NCBI GenBank assembly: GCA_011046145.1
Contig: DSBA01000040.1
Span: 1 to 14,231 of the forward strand
From: Candidatus Uhrbacteria bacterium
Lineage (GTDB): Bacteria > Patescibacteriota > Patescibacteriia > CAIXNZ01
DNA: 14,231 bases
Direction of reading: 5' to 3'
The notes under the pieces are model-generated. The model worked only from the letters and a program-made list of their open reading frames with translations. It did not search any database and was not told the DNA's origin. This document shows, one piece after another, positions 6,720 to 14,079 of this stretch (its first letter is position 1; every line of letters starts with the position of its first letter). Made by a program: the position numbers and the translations under genes.

Positions 6720-8027
6720 TTAATATATTCCATCCCAATAAGCAGCCAAGCCGGATAAGTCAAAATCGTCTACAATACCGTCGTCATTAAAATCAGCATA
6801 GCACCAATCTGTCTGCCAGTTATAAGCTAAGCCTGCTAAATCAAAATCATCAACCTTGCCATCGCAATTAGTATCGCCTATTTTACATCTAGCGACCATT
6901 ATATTTAAAATATTGCTTATCTGTCCATAATTATCTCTAGCCCAGATATAAAATGGGTTATTGCCTAAGGATAAGCTAATATAAGAATTCCATCTTGTGG
7001 CTGAAGGATAGCTGATATTATCAGTTGAGCCATTTATAAAAATAATAGTATCCTGCTGCCTATTTCCTTCTATTAAAAAATTAGCTGAAAAAATCGGGCA
7101 AATCCTCTCGTCTACTGTCGGCGTTCCTGGCTGGGTTGGCAAAACAATGCCCCCACCCGGCTTTATTGTGCGAGCGCTGACTTCATTCGAAGCACTAGAA
7201 AGATTTTCTGTATTATAAACATAAAGCACAAAAAAATATTCTTTGTTGCTTAATAAAGAAGAAACTACGCAGGAAGTTTCTGAATAAAGGAAATTAGAAC
7301 AAACTAAATAACCATTAAAATTTGTTACCTCGGAAGTTTCAGAAAAATAAAGCTCATAACGGTCAAAATCAAAATCAGTATTCTGGCTCCAGCTTAAAAA
7401 CATTGAATTAGCTGTGATATTTGAAGGCGGATATAAAACAACCGGATTTGGGGGAATGCCTTCTGTTTTAGAATCAACGCTGATTTGATCTTCAAAAATA
7501 GCAACTGCCAACTTGCCACTATCTCCGTAATTACCTGAAAAAGAAATTATTTTTGAACCTGCAGTCGCTGGATTTATGATTTGCTTGCTGCCGCCACTCG
7601 CATTCAGCCCGATTCTAATCACCACTTTATCATTGGGAGAAATATCTCCGTTTGCGTCATCAATAGGATGAATAAAATCAATCAAGTTGCCGGAAATATT
7701 TACACCCCAATTTGTGGCAGTTGGTGTTGAAGATAAAACTTCTTCCGTTTCAAAGCCAGTTGCCGGTCCATGAAATAAATTAATGTCAGCGTAAGTAATA
7801 TTTGACAAATCAAAACCACTGTCAAAAATTATTCTTAAATATTGTCCGGCTTCGCCAATGCCACTTGGCGTGGTAAATCTGATCTCGTGGTCAGAGCCGA
7901 TTGAAGGCGCGTGTCGGCTCATCTTATCGCTTAGGGTGTGCAAATTGGAAGCCAAAGAATTTTGCGGCAATAAAAAAATTACTAAAATCAAAACAATCAT
8001 CCAGATTTTATACTCTGTTTTTTTCAT
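6720..8027 (-). CDS. Secreted dockerin protein with module A and fibronectin-like domain
   Basis: This 435-residue protein has a signal peptide (1-27, ending LAS). Residues about 29-186 are module A, shared with the truncated protein at 1-925 (GSDHEIRFT, FDLSNITYADI, VVIRIGLNA, SGNYGDSG). Residues about 193-288 look like a fibronectin type III domain (PSNITANSMFLSWSQN, then YFFVLYVYN, then SNEVSARTI). A Pro/Gly linker follows, then a beta domain at about 309-380 (Ig-like). Residues 382-431 are a clear dockerin: two calcium loops, GDTNCDGKVDDFDLAGL (D385, N387, D389, D393, D396) and ADFNDDGIVDDFDLSGL (D412, N414, D416, D420, D423). Dockerins bind cohesins with calcium, and the next gene encodes a cohesin-like protein. 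There is no membrane anchor, so the dockerin may be how it stays on the cell. No enzyme domain is seen, unlike cellulosomal dockerin proteins. No Shine-Dalgarno sequence precedes ATG 8027. Confidence 0.87.
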   Translation of the reverse strand: MKKTEYKIWMIVLILVIFLLPQNSLASNLHTLSDKMSRHAPSIGSDHEIRFTTPSGIGEAGQYLRIIFDSGFDLSNITYADINLFHGPATGFETEEVLSSTPTATNWGVNISGNLIDFIHPIDDANGDISPNDKVVIRIGLNASGGSKQIINPATAGSKIISFSGNYGDSGKLAVAIFEDQISVDSKTEGIPPNPVVLYPPSNITANSMFLSWSQNTDFDFDRYELYFSETSEVTNFNGYLVCSNFLYSETSCVVSSLLSNKEYFFVLYVYNTENLSSASNEVSARTIKPGGGIVLPTQPGTPTVDERICPIFSANFLIEGNRQQDTIIFINGSTDNISYPSATRWNSYISLSLGNNPFYIWARDNYGQISNILNIMVARCKIGDTNCDGKVDDFDLAGLAYNWQTDWCYADFNDDGIVDDFDLSGLAAYWDGIY

Positions 8028-8082
8028 TTAAGCCATTATTTTTTATTTTTACTCAAAATTCAGCATGCAACGTTCCTTTATT

Positions 8083-8088
8083 ATTATA
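8083..8088 (-). promoter_or_regulatory. Probable -10 box of the dockerin-cohesin unit
   Basis: A perfect TATAAT on the minus strand lies 55 bases before ATG 8027, with transcription expected from about 8076. The best -35 candidate at 17-18 bases (TTAGGA, around 8107-8112) is weak. It sits just after the terminator of the helicase gene, where the next unit would need a promoter. Confidence 0.45.
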
Positions 8089-8115
8089 CCGTAAATTCTC
8101 CAAAATTCCTAAAAT

Positions 8116-8142
8116 AAAAAAAGGGGGAATCTTTAATCCCTT
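8116..8142 (-). terminator. Terminator of the helicase-nuclease gene
   Basis: On the minus strand AAGGGA (8142-8137) pairs with TCCC..CTT (8128-8121, two extra C in the arm) around a short loop, followed by a run of T to 8116. It lies about 50 bases after the stop at 8194. Confidence 0.6.
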
Positions 8143-8193
8143 AACTTTTCAAAGCAATTATTTGTAAATTTATAATTAATTTACATATTTTTA

Positions 8194-11175
8194 TCAAACT
8201 CTAAATTCACAAATATCTTTAAAATCGCAATGTTGGCACTTGTGATATTCAGGACTAGCTTCAAACTGGCTGTCTTTAATCTTGTCAATAGTCGTTGTAA
8301 ACCGTTCTTCTAGCTTGGCCAGATCTTTTTTATTGCCCAAAAAAGATAATTGCGTATTATTATCCAAATAATAAAATGTTAATTTACTGATTGGATGACA
8401 GGCTGTAATATCAGGAATTTTTTGCCCGGCATACTGATACAAAAGCAACTGTTCTTTTTCTTCAAAGGTTAATTTTTCCTTGGCATTGCCTGTTTTATAA
8501 TCAATCAGTTCAGCTGTGCCGTCAGGCAAAAGATCTATCCGGTCAATAAATCCCTTAAAAGAATATGTTTCAGCCTCTTTTTTTGGGGAACTCATTTTAA
8601 AATTAAAACCTTTTTCCAAGACTAAAGTTGAAAGCTGCTTATCTTTATTTTCTTCATAAAAAAGCTTAATAAAATTACGGCCTTTAGTTTTATACTCTTT
8701 CCTATTTTCAGCAGAAACAAACCATTCATCCAGCCAGCTAGTCTCAAAAATATCTTTCAATTCCTCAAAACTGACCAAGGAGCTGATTTTTTTGCCTGTT
8801 TTTCCTTTTTGCCCGCCGAATAAATCAGACTGGTCAGTTTTGAAACGCGAAATCGCTAATTCAAAAAACTTTTGCAAAGTCGCATGCATGCTTTTGCCAT
8901 AAGAAAAAGATCCTTTGCCTTTAACTGGAATCCGGTAAATATGGGCTAATTTGTACTGATAAGGGCATTTTTGGAATGCCGCGATCTGCGAATAAGAAAA
9001 TTGGGATGGCAAATTATATGATGATTTGGCTTTGCTTTTCTCAATTTTAGGCAAGGAAACTGTTTTTTCTTGCTTCTCTGCTTTTTTATCTAACTTAAAA
9101 TCTTTATTAGTTTCCCCTAATTCAACTAAAAACCGGGAGATTTTTTTTGCCCTGGCACCGCCATAATCATCAGCTGAAGTTAAAAATAAACCTTGTTTAG
9201 CGCGCGTCATAGCAACGTAAAACAAACGTCGCTCCTCCTGCAAATGAAAATCGCCTTCGGGTAAAATGTCTTTGACTAGAGGTTCGGGAATCTCAATCGG
9301 CTCTCCCCTTTTATTAGTTGGAAAACGCTGCTCAACCAGATTGGGAATAAAAACATATTTGAATTCCAGGCCTTTAGCTGAATGCACAGTCATTATTTTA
9401 ATAACATCAGGGCCCAACTCAATATCAAATTTCAAAGGTCCGCTTTCGCCTGATTCCAGTTCCAAATTCAATTCAGCCAAAAAATTCTGCAAAGACGGGT
9501 CGCTGGCTGATTCTTCAAAAATTTTTATCCGGTCATAAAATTGATTCAGATATTCAGCATTTTGTTTGGCAATGGCTTCGTCAGCCTGGATAATTTTTTC
9601 CAGATATTTTGAATCCGACATAAAAGCCAGCAAAATTTCCCCGGCTGTTTTTTCCCTGGTCAATGTCGTATGCTTTTGAACCAAAGATAAAAATCGATTA
9701 ATTTCTGAGACAACTTCACTAGACAAACCGCTAACAGCCGAAACATTTTTTAATGTTTCATATAATGAAATTCTTTTCTTATTGGCAAAATAACAAATTA
9801 TAGCCACTTCTTCATCAGACAAATTGATAATGGGAGAACGCAAGAGACGGAAAATTGCCGGACTTTCGTGATAATCATCCAGCAGTTTAAAATAATTCAA
9901 AATATCCAAAATAATCGGCTTGTTATATAAGCCGCGCAAGGCTACAAACTGGTATGGGAGATTGGTTTTACGCAGAAAATTAGTAAAAGCAGTTGCGCTC
10001 TCATTAGCCCGCACTAAAATGGCAAAATCCGCCCATGACGCATCTTTATCCTTTTTTTTCAATTCAATTATTTTATTAATCACTCCCCGGATCTCATCAT
10101 CTAAAGTTTTAAAATGGAGATGCCCAATCAGCGCTTTGCATTTTAAATTAGATTTTAATTGCTTTTTAATCTTTGAGCCTTTTTGCGCCTCCAGGCGGTT
10201 GGGATTATTTAATTTAATAAAATTATAAGCCAAATCTAAAATCTCCTGGCAGGAACGGTAATTTTCAGTCAAAACAATGTCTCGCGCTTTGGGATAATCT
10301 TTTTTAAACTGCAAAATATTGGAAACAGAAGCGCCCCGGAATTTATAAATTGACTGGTCATCATCAGCCACAACAGTTAAATTAGCTTTTTCCCCTGCCA
10401 AAAGCTTGACCAAATTATATTGGGCAAAATTTGTGTCCTGAAATTCATCAACCAGAATATATTCAAACTGCTGTTGATATTTTTTTAAAATAGCCGGCCG
10501 TTCTTTAAATAATTTCAAGGTATAATTAATTAAATCACCAAAATCAAAAGCATTGTTGGCTAAAAGCAACTGCTGATAAACATGGTAAGCGCCAGCTATT
10601 TCTTTTAGCCTTCTAACTTCATCCCAAACCGCCTGATCGCTATGCTCGCGGTCCAAATCTAATTCTAATTTTTCAGCATAAGCCAAATAATCTTCAGGAT
10701 AAATTTCTTCATCTTTACAGCGGGAAAAATGAGTCAAAAGAGCATGGATAAATTTTGTTGGGTTGCCAAGAGGCTTGTAATAATCAAGGTCAAATTTATC
10801 CAAATTTTGCCGCACCAAAAGCCAGGCGCTAGTCTGATTAAGCAATTTAAAATCATTGAACAGGCCGATATCCAAAGCATTTTTCTCTAAAATTTTCTGG
10901 CAAAAAGAATGAAAAGTGGAAATCCACAAATCAACATAACCATAAGGCAAAAGCTTATCCACTCTTTCCTGCATTTCACCTGCTGCTTTTTCTGTAAAAG
11001 TCAAGGCCAATATAGCGTCAGTGTTAACTCCTTTATCCAAAATTAAATGGCAAATTCTCTGGGTAATTACTGTTGTTTTGCCAGTACCGGCTCCGGCTAT
11101 AATCAAAAGCGGGCCTTTATCAAAAGTAATGGCTTTTTGCTGCTGGATATTGAATTTGGGATTGAGTTTCAGCAT
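8194..11175 (-). CDS. UvrD/PcrA-type helicase fused to RecB-type PD-(D/E)XK nuclease with Fe-S cysteines
   Basis: This 993-residue protein is an ATP-driven superfamily 1A helicase with a nuclease at the end, likely acting on DNA breaks or ends. Helicase motifs: Walker A AGAGTGKT (27-34), LTFTEKAAGEM (58-68), TFHSF (87-91), DEFQD (243-247), VVADDDQSIYKFRGA (268-282), LTENYRS (302-308), VHSAKGLEF (597-605) and EERRLFYVAMTRAK (647-660). The nuclease, about 725-993, shows FSYSQIAAFQKCPYQY (C737), a GKSMH histidine (764), GFIDRID (D878), ELIDYKTG (D892, K894) and QLLLY. C737 with C980, C983 and C989 (CxxCxxxxxC) fits the 4Fe-4S staple of AddB, AdnA/B, Cas4 and Dna2 nucleases. All catalytic residues appear present. 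No second subunit lies beside it, and no AddB- or RecC-like gene is in the window. The start at 11175 lies very close to a promoter, so the mRNA has almost no leader. Confidence 0.9.
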   Translation of the reverse strand: MLKLNPKFNIQQQKAITFDKGPLLIIAGAGTGKTTVITQRICHLILDKGVNTDAILALTFTEKAAGEMQERVDKLLPYGYVDLWISTFHSFCQKILEKNALDIGLFNDFKLLNQTSAWLLVRQNLDKFDLDYYKPLGNPTKFIHALLTHFSRCKDEEIYPEDYLAYAEKLELDLDREHSDQAVWDEVRRLKEIAGAYHVYQQLLLANNAFDFGDLINYTLKLFKERPAILKKYQQQFEYILVDEFQDTNFAQYNLVKLLAGEKANLTVVADDDQSIYKFRGASVSNILQFKKDYPKARDIVLTENYRSCQEILDLAYNFIKLNNPNRLEAQKGSKIKKQLKSNLKCKALIGHLHFKTLDDEIRGVINKIIELKKKDKDASWADFAILVRANESATAFTNFLRKTNLPYQFVALRGLYNKPIILDILNYFKLLDDYHESPAIFRLLRSPIINLSDEEVAIICYFANKKRISLYETLKNVSAVSGLSSEVVSEINRFLSLVQKHTTLTREKTAGEILLAFMSDSKYLEKIIQADEAIAKQNAEYLNQFYDRIKIFEESASDPSLQNFLAELNLELESGESGPLKFDIELGPDVIKIMTVHSAKGLEFKYVFIPNLVEQRFPTNKRGEPIEIPEPLVKDILPEGDFHLQEERRLFYVAMTRAKQGLFLTSADDYGGARAKKISRFLVELGETNKDFKLDKKAEKQEKTVSLPKIEKSKAKSSYNLPSQFSYSQIAAFQKCPYQYKLAHIYRIPVKGKGSFSYGKSMHATLQKFFELAISRFKTDQSDLFGGQKGKTGKKISSLVSFEELKDIFETSWLDEWFVSAENRKEYKTKGRNFIKLFYEENKDKQLSTLVLEKGFNFKMSSPKKEAETYSFKGFIDRIDLLPDGTAELIDYKTGNAKEKLTFEEKEQLLLYQYAGQKIPDITACHPISKLTFYYLDNNTQLSFLGNKKDLAKLEERFTTTIDKIKDSQFEASPEYHKCQHCDFKDICEFRV

Positions 11176-11187
11176 AATTATGTTTAT

Positions 11188-11216
11188 ATTTTACCTTAAA
11201 TTTACTCTTTCGCCAA
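11188..11216 (-). promoter_or_regulatory. Promoter of the helicase-nuclease gene
   Basis: The minus strand has TTGGCG (11216-11211), a 17-base spacer and TAAAAT (11193-11188). The expected start near 11181 leaves only about six bases before ATG 11175. There is no Shine-Dalgarno sequence in reach, so this would be a nearly leaderless mRNA. Confidence 0.5.
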
Positions 11217-11257
11217 GCCCTCAAAAGCAGCCGTGAATTTTTTAAAAAATAATAGCC

Positions 11258-11286
11258 TTGACAAAGCAGTTATTATATATTAATTT
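11258..11286 (+). promoter_or_regulatory. Promoter of the zinc-ribbon gene
   Basis: A perfect TTGACA (11258-11263), a 17-base spacer and TAATTT (11281-11286). Transcription should start near 11293, about 36 bases before ATG 11329. It diverges from the helicase promoter about 40 bases away. Confidence 0.6.
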
Positions 11287-11313
11287 AAAATCAAACGCAA
11301 AGCAAATTTAAAA

Positions 11314-11319
11314 AGGAGG
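11314..11319 (+). promoter_or_regulatory. Strong Shine-Dalgarno site
   Basis: AGGAGG ends nine bases before ATG 11329 and fixes that start. It stands out because most genes in this window lack a clear ribosome site. Confidence 0.85.
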
Positions 11320-11328
11320 ACAAAAATT

Positions 11329-11535
11329 ATGGCCAAACAGGCAAAAAAAGAGATAGAGGCAGAAGCTCATCCTTGTCCGCATTGCAGAAAAATTAACCGC
11401 ATGGTAGTGCTTGAAAGCCATGAAAAATTAAATCCAACTTACAATAAAAAGCTTAAAAAATTAGGAATTATCATTGTCAGAAAAGGGGAAAATTTTTCTT
11501 GTCCATATTGTCAGAAAACTATAAGCATAAATTAA
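11329..11535 (+). CDS. Small zinc-ribbon protein
   Basis: This 68-residue protein is the only plus-strand gene. Two CxxC pairs, CPHC (C16, C19) and CPYC (C58, C61), are 38 residues apart and should hold one zinc ion. Between them is a basic stretch (about 32-46, NPTYNKKLKKLG) followed by IIIVRKGENFSC. The N-terminus is Lys-rich. The size and basic charge would suit binding to nucleic acid or ribosomes, but I recognise no named family and this role is inference. Expression signals are the best in the window: TTGACA promoter, AGGAGG ribosome site and a strong terminator directly after the stop, so it is a single-gene unit. Confidence 0.85.
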   Translation: MAKQAKKEIEAEAHPCPHCRKINRMVVLESHEKLNPTYNKKLKKLGIIIVRKGENFSCPYCQKTISIN

Positions 11536-11548
11536 AAAATACTTAAAA

Positions 11549-11583
11549 GCCGTTCCGATAAAAATCGGAACGGCGTTTTTTTT
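11549..11583. terminator. Strong hairpin terminator shared by convergent genes
   Basis: GCCGTTCCGAT (11549-11559) pairs perfectly with ATCGGAACGGC (11564-11574) around a four-base loop, followed by G and eight T on the plus strand. It ends the zinc-ribbon gene, and in reverse the 43-residue gene whose stop codon (11582-11584) touches the T run. T8 is followed at once by A8. Confidence 0.9.
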
Positions 11584-11713
11584 AAAAAAAATCCACTAGG
11601 CAATAATGCAGTATAATCACATGGAAAATAGCGGAGATCAGAAACGGCAGCCAAAATTTCCTGCAAATGAATAAAAACCTCCGCGCCAATGTTTCCTCTT
11701 TAAAATTTTCCAT
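11582..11713 (-). CDS. 43-residue small membrane protein
   Basis: Reading the minus strand from ATG 11713 gives MENFKEETLARRFLF, then a hydrophobic stretch (WLPFLISAIFHVIILHY, about residues 20-36), ending VDFF and TAA. AAGGAGGG sits directly before it at 11724-11717, close to the start (four bases from AGGAGG to ATG). It starts 36 bases after the stop of the GerMN gene, so it is probably the last gene of that transcript. The N-terminal part is charged and amphipathic, and the rest is one likely membrane helix. No known family. The strong ribosome site and the fit between neighbouring gene and terminator support it; a chance frame this short remains possible. Confidence 0.6.
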   Translation of the reverse strand: MENFKEETLARRFLFICRKFWLPFLISAIFHVIILHYCLVDFF

Positions 11714-11716
11714 TTT

Positions 11717-11724
11717 CCCTCCTT
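11717..11724 (-). promoter_or_regulatory. Near-perfect Shine-Dalgarno site for the 43-residue gene
   Basis: The minus strand reads AAGGAGGG, then AAA and ATG. It is the main evidence that the short frame at 11582-11713 is translated. The spacing of about four bases is a little short. Confidence 0.65.
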
Positions 11725-11749
11725 GTTTCCTAAATTTTCAAATAAATGC

Positions 11750-13033
11750 CTAAGGCTGCAAAATATCATCTGTCCTGCCATTAATAGAAATAAACACATC
11801 ATCAACCGTGGAAAATTGCTTTAATGTTTCTGTAATCTGGGCGCGGATGGCTAAAACATTACAGGATCCGCCGACATTGGATTCCAACTGTTCGTTAAAA
11901 TCAACGTAAGCCACTCCGTTTTCAATTGCCAGTTTCTGAATTATGACACCGCTGTTAATTGAAGTAAAAAACCCGTCTTTTTCTTCTTTTTCATTTACGC
12001 CTTTTAATAATTCCTCCAAAGCCGCTCTGGCGACCGCGCTTGTTTTGGCTATTTTGCGCTCAACAGGAAAAACTTTATAACAGGAAAAATCCGGATCAAG
12101 CTGGCTATTGCCAAAAAATGCTTTGATATTCATATTCGCAAGGGGCGATAATAAAACAGGAATTCTTACTTCTTCATCATGTTGAAGCAAGCCAGACAGG
12201 TTGTCTTTCATTAAGACCAAAACCGCTTCTGTTTCTTCATCAACCAAAAATTCAATTTCAGCTATAAAAGGCGCAAAATTATCGGTCATCCAATCATCCT
12301 GGGCATAAGCAATGCTAGTGGAAATTATCTGTCCTTGCTTATCTTCTAAACGGATTGGGAAACTGGCTTCAAAATACCAAGCCCTGGCCTGACCCGTGAT
12401 TATGTAGGGGCTGATTATTAAATCATTTGGCTTTGGCTTATCAATAATAATATTGCCTGTTTTCTCCAATTCAGAAAACAATCCAATAAGGCCATCCGCA
12501 GTAAAAACTTTCTGGCCGTCAATTTCAAAAGTTTCAATAAAAAAATTCAATTCCTCTACAGCTTCCGCATCAAAAACTTTTAAAATATTTGTATGCCCGC
12601 CGACAAAACTTATGGCGTAAGCATCGGTTTCTTTTTCCCTAATATATGTTTTATCCCTAACATAATCAGCGGTTAATAGCCTAAAAGCTATTTTATCATT
12701 AATTTTAAAATCCAGATAACCGCTTGAAGCATCTTCGCCAAATATTTCATAAGCCATATATTTGGGCAAGCCAAAAGCATACGTCCTGACGCTTTGGATA
12801 TCAGGATCAGGTCGGCCTATTTTAAAAGAAAAATAATTCAAATCATTTTCAGCGCTGCTATCAGGCAAACAAGGCTCTGTTGGCATTAGGCCTTTAGGAT
12901 TTCCCTGTTTTATCCATTGCCCATCCTGGCAAATCCAAGAACCACTAGGACGTAAAAGTAAAAGAGAAACAAGCATGCCGATCAAAACGCCGGACAAGAG
13001 AACCACCGTAATTATAAATATTTTTTTAGGCAT
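11750..13033 (-). CDS. Membrane-anchored Gmad2-GerMN protein
   Basis: This 427-residue protein has an N-terminal hydrophobic anchor (about 5-27) with no clear signal cleavage site. WICQDGQWIKQGNPKG...TEPC (C35, C55) follows, a short motif I know from many CPR exported proteins. Residues about 70-195 are unassigned. Residues about 200-290 match Gmad2, an Ig-like domain (IISPYIITGQARAWYFEASF, then NFAPFIAEIEF). Residues about 303-420 match GerMN: AFFGNS, CYKVFPVERKI, AVARAALEELLKG, KLAIENGVAYVDFNEQL, IRAQITETLKQF, VFISING. GerMN and Gmad2 are known from spore germination and cell-envelope proteins, including non-spore-formers. It probably works at the outer face of the membrane; substrate unknown. 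It follows rlmN by 23 bases but has its own promoter reaching into the rlmN end. Confidence 0.85.
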   Translation of the reverse strand: MPKKIFIITVVLLSGVLIGMLVSLLLLRPSGSWICQDGQWIKQGNPKGLMPTEPCLPDSSAENDLNYFSFKIGRPDPDIQSVRTYAFGLPKYMAYEIFGEDASSGYLDFKINDKIAFRLLTADYVRDKTYIREKETDAYAISFVGGHTNILKVFDAEAVEELNFFIETFEIDGQKVFTADGLIGLFSELEKTGNIIIDKPKPNDLIISPYIITGQARAWYFEASFPIRLEDKQGQIISTSIAYAQDDWMTDNFAPFIAEIEFLVDEETEAVLVLMKDNLSGLLQHDEEVRIPVLLSPLANMNIKAFFGNSQLDPDFSCYKVFPVERKIAKTSAVARAALEELLKGVNEKEEKDGFFTSINSGVIIQKLAIENGVAYVDFNEQLESNVGGSCNVLAIRAQITETLKQFSTVDDVFISINGRTDDILQP

Positions 13034-13048
13034 ATTTTTTATAAGTTA

Positions 13049-13077
13049 ATTATAAATTATTTATTTTGGCTTGTTAA
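13049..13077 (-). promoter_or_regulatory. Promoter of the GerMN gene, overlapping the rlmN stop
   Basis: The minus strand has TTAACA (13077-13072), a 17-base spacer and perfect TATAAT (13054-13049). The expected start near 13042 leaves about eight bases before ATG 13033, with no ribosome site. The -35 box is inside the last rlmN codons. Confidence 0.6.
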
Positions 13078-14073
13078 TTGTCCGCAGGCTGCCTGAATTC
13101 CCCTGCCCAAACGCAAACGTTCTGTCACATTAATTTTGTTACGGCCTAAAACGCGCTTAAATATCTCTATTTGCTTTTTGTCTGAAGGCAAAAATTTCTT
13201 TTTGGGAAAATCGCTTTGATTATACAAGATTAAATTAATTAAATAAAGTTTTTTGGGCAAATCAGCCAATAAATCAGCCAATTGCCGCGCCTGACTGTCC
13301 TGATCATTAAAACCCTTTATCAAAATGTATTCAAACATCACTCGCCTGTTTGTTTCAGCCAGATAATACTTAACCGCTTTCAAAATTTCTTTTAGTGGAT
13401 ATTTGGCATTCAAAGGTATTATTTGGCTGCGCAAATCATCATTTGGCGCATGCAAAGAAACAGCCAAATTTACCTGTAAATTTTCTTTAACTAATTTTCT
13501 GATGCCTTCTGGAATGCCAATAGTTGAAATAGAAATATGCCGCCAGCCGATATTGAAAGTTTCTTTGGAATTTATTTTTTTAATGGCTCCGATCACATTG
13601 CCATAATTCAAAAAAGGTTCGCCCATGCCCATAAAAACCAGATTATGGACTTTTTCACCCAAAGTCTTTAAATAGCGGTTAAAAACCAAAACCTGTTCAA
13701 TAATTTCCCCCTCATCTAAATTGCGTCTAAATCCCAACTGGCCGGTAGCGCAAAATAAACAGCCCAAAGCACAACCGACCTGAGAGGAAAGGCAAACTGT
13801 GTTCCTGTCTTCGTGGCGCAATAAAACAGATTCGATTTTCAAACCGTCTCTTAAATAAATCAATGCTTTGACTGATTTTTTATCTTTACTTTCTGAAATT
13901 TGCGCCTTGATTGCCAAAGGATATTCATTATTTAATTTTTCACGCAAGCCTGACGGTAAATTCAAAGCTTGAGACCAGTTTTCAATTAATTGCTTAAAAA
14001 TAGCTTCTTTGGCCTGTTTTAAGCGAAAAGGTGGCTGATCTTTTAGAGCTTTTGTCAAATTATTTAAATTCAT
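13057..14073 (-). CDS. rlmN: Dual-specificity RNA (adenine-C2) methyltransferase RlmN
   Basis: This 338-residue radical-SAM enzyme methylates C2 of A2503 in 23S rRNA and, in E. coli, A37 of some tRNAs. The SAM cluster motif is CALGCLFCATG (C101, C105, C108). The two extra cysteines of the mechanism are present: C94 (NTVCLSSQVG), seven residues before the cluster as in E. coli, and C330 near the end (GRGIQAACGQL). GFRRNLDEGEI (114-124), VFMGMGEP (147-153 region), ISTIGIPEGI, NLAVSLHAPND, and MFEYILIKGFND are family signatures. Length is slightly below the usual 350-400 residues, mostly through a short N-terminal domain. The radical-SAM core gives no hint of Cfr, since the order and spacing match RlmN. 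It is transcribed from a promoter so close to ATG 14073 that the mRNA would be leaderless. Confidence 0.95.
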   Translation of the reverse strand: MNLNNLTKALKDQPPFRLKQAKEAIFKQLIENWSQALNLPSGLREKLNNEYPLAIKAQISESKDKKSVKALIYLRDGLKIESVLLRHEDRNTVCLSSQVGCALGCLFCATGQLGFRRNLDEGEIIEQVLVFNRYLKTLGEKVHNLVFMGMGEPFLNYGNVIGAIKKINSKETFNIGWRHISISTIGIPEGIRKLVKENLQVNLAVSLHAPNDDLRSQIIPLNAKYPLKEILKAVKYYLAETNRRVMFEYILIKGFNDQDSQARQLADLLADLPKKLYLINLILYNQSDFPKKKFLPSDKKQIEIFKRVLGRNKINVTERLRLGRGIQAACGQLTSQNK

Positions 14074-14079
14074 ATACTA

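Noticed and set aside
7901..8167. An 88-codon plus-strand frame over the start of the dockerin gene
   Set aside because: It is antisense to a signal-peptide coding region, covers the promoter and terminator between two minus-strand genes, and has no ribosome site.
11021..11236. A 71-codon plus-strand frame at the start of the helicase gene
   Set aside because: It is antisense to the Walker A region, where the real protein is unmistakable, and it has no ribosome site.
13057..14073. Cfr-type antibiotic-resistance methyltransferase instead of RlmN
   Set aside because: Cysteine spacing, the GFRRNL block and the lack of any mobile or resistance context fit housekeeping RlmN.
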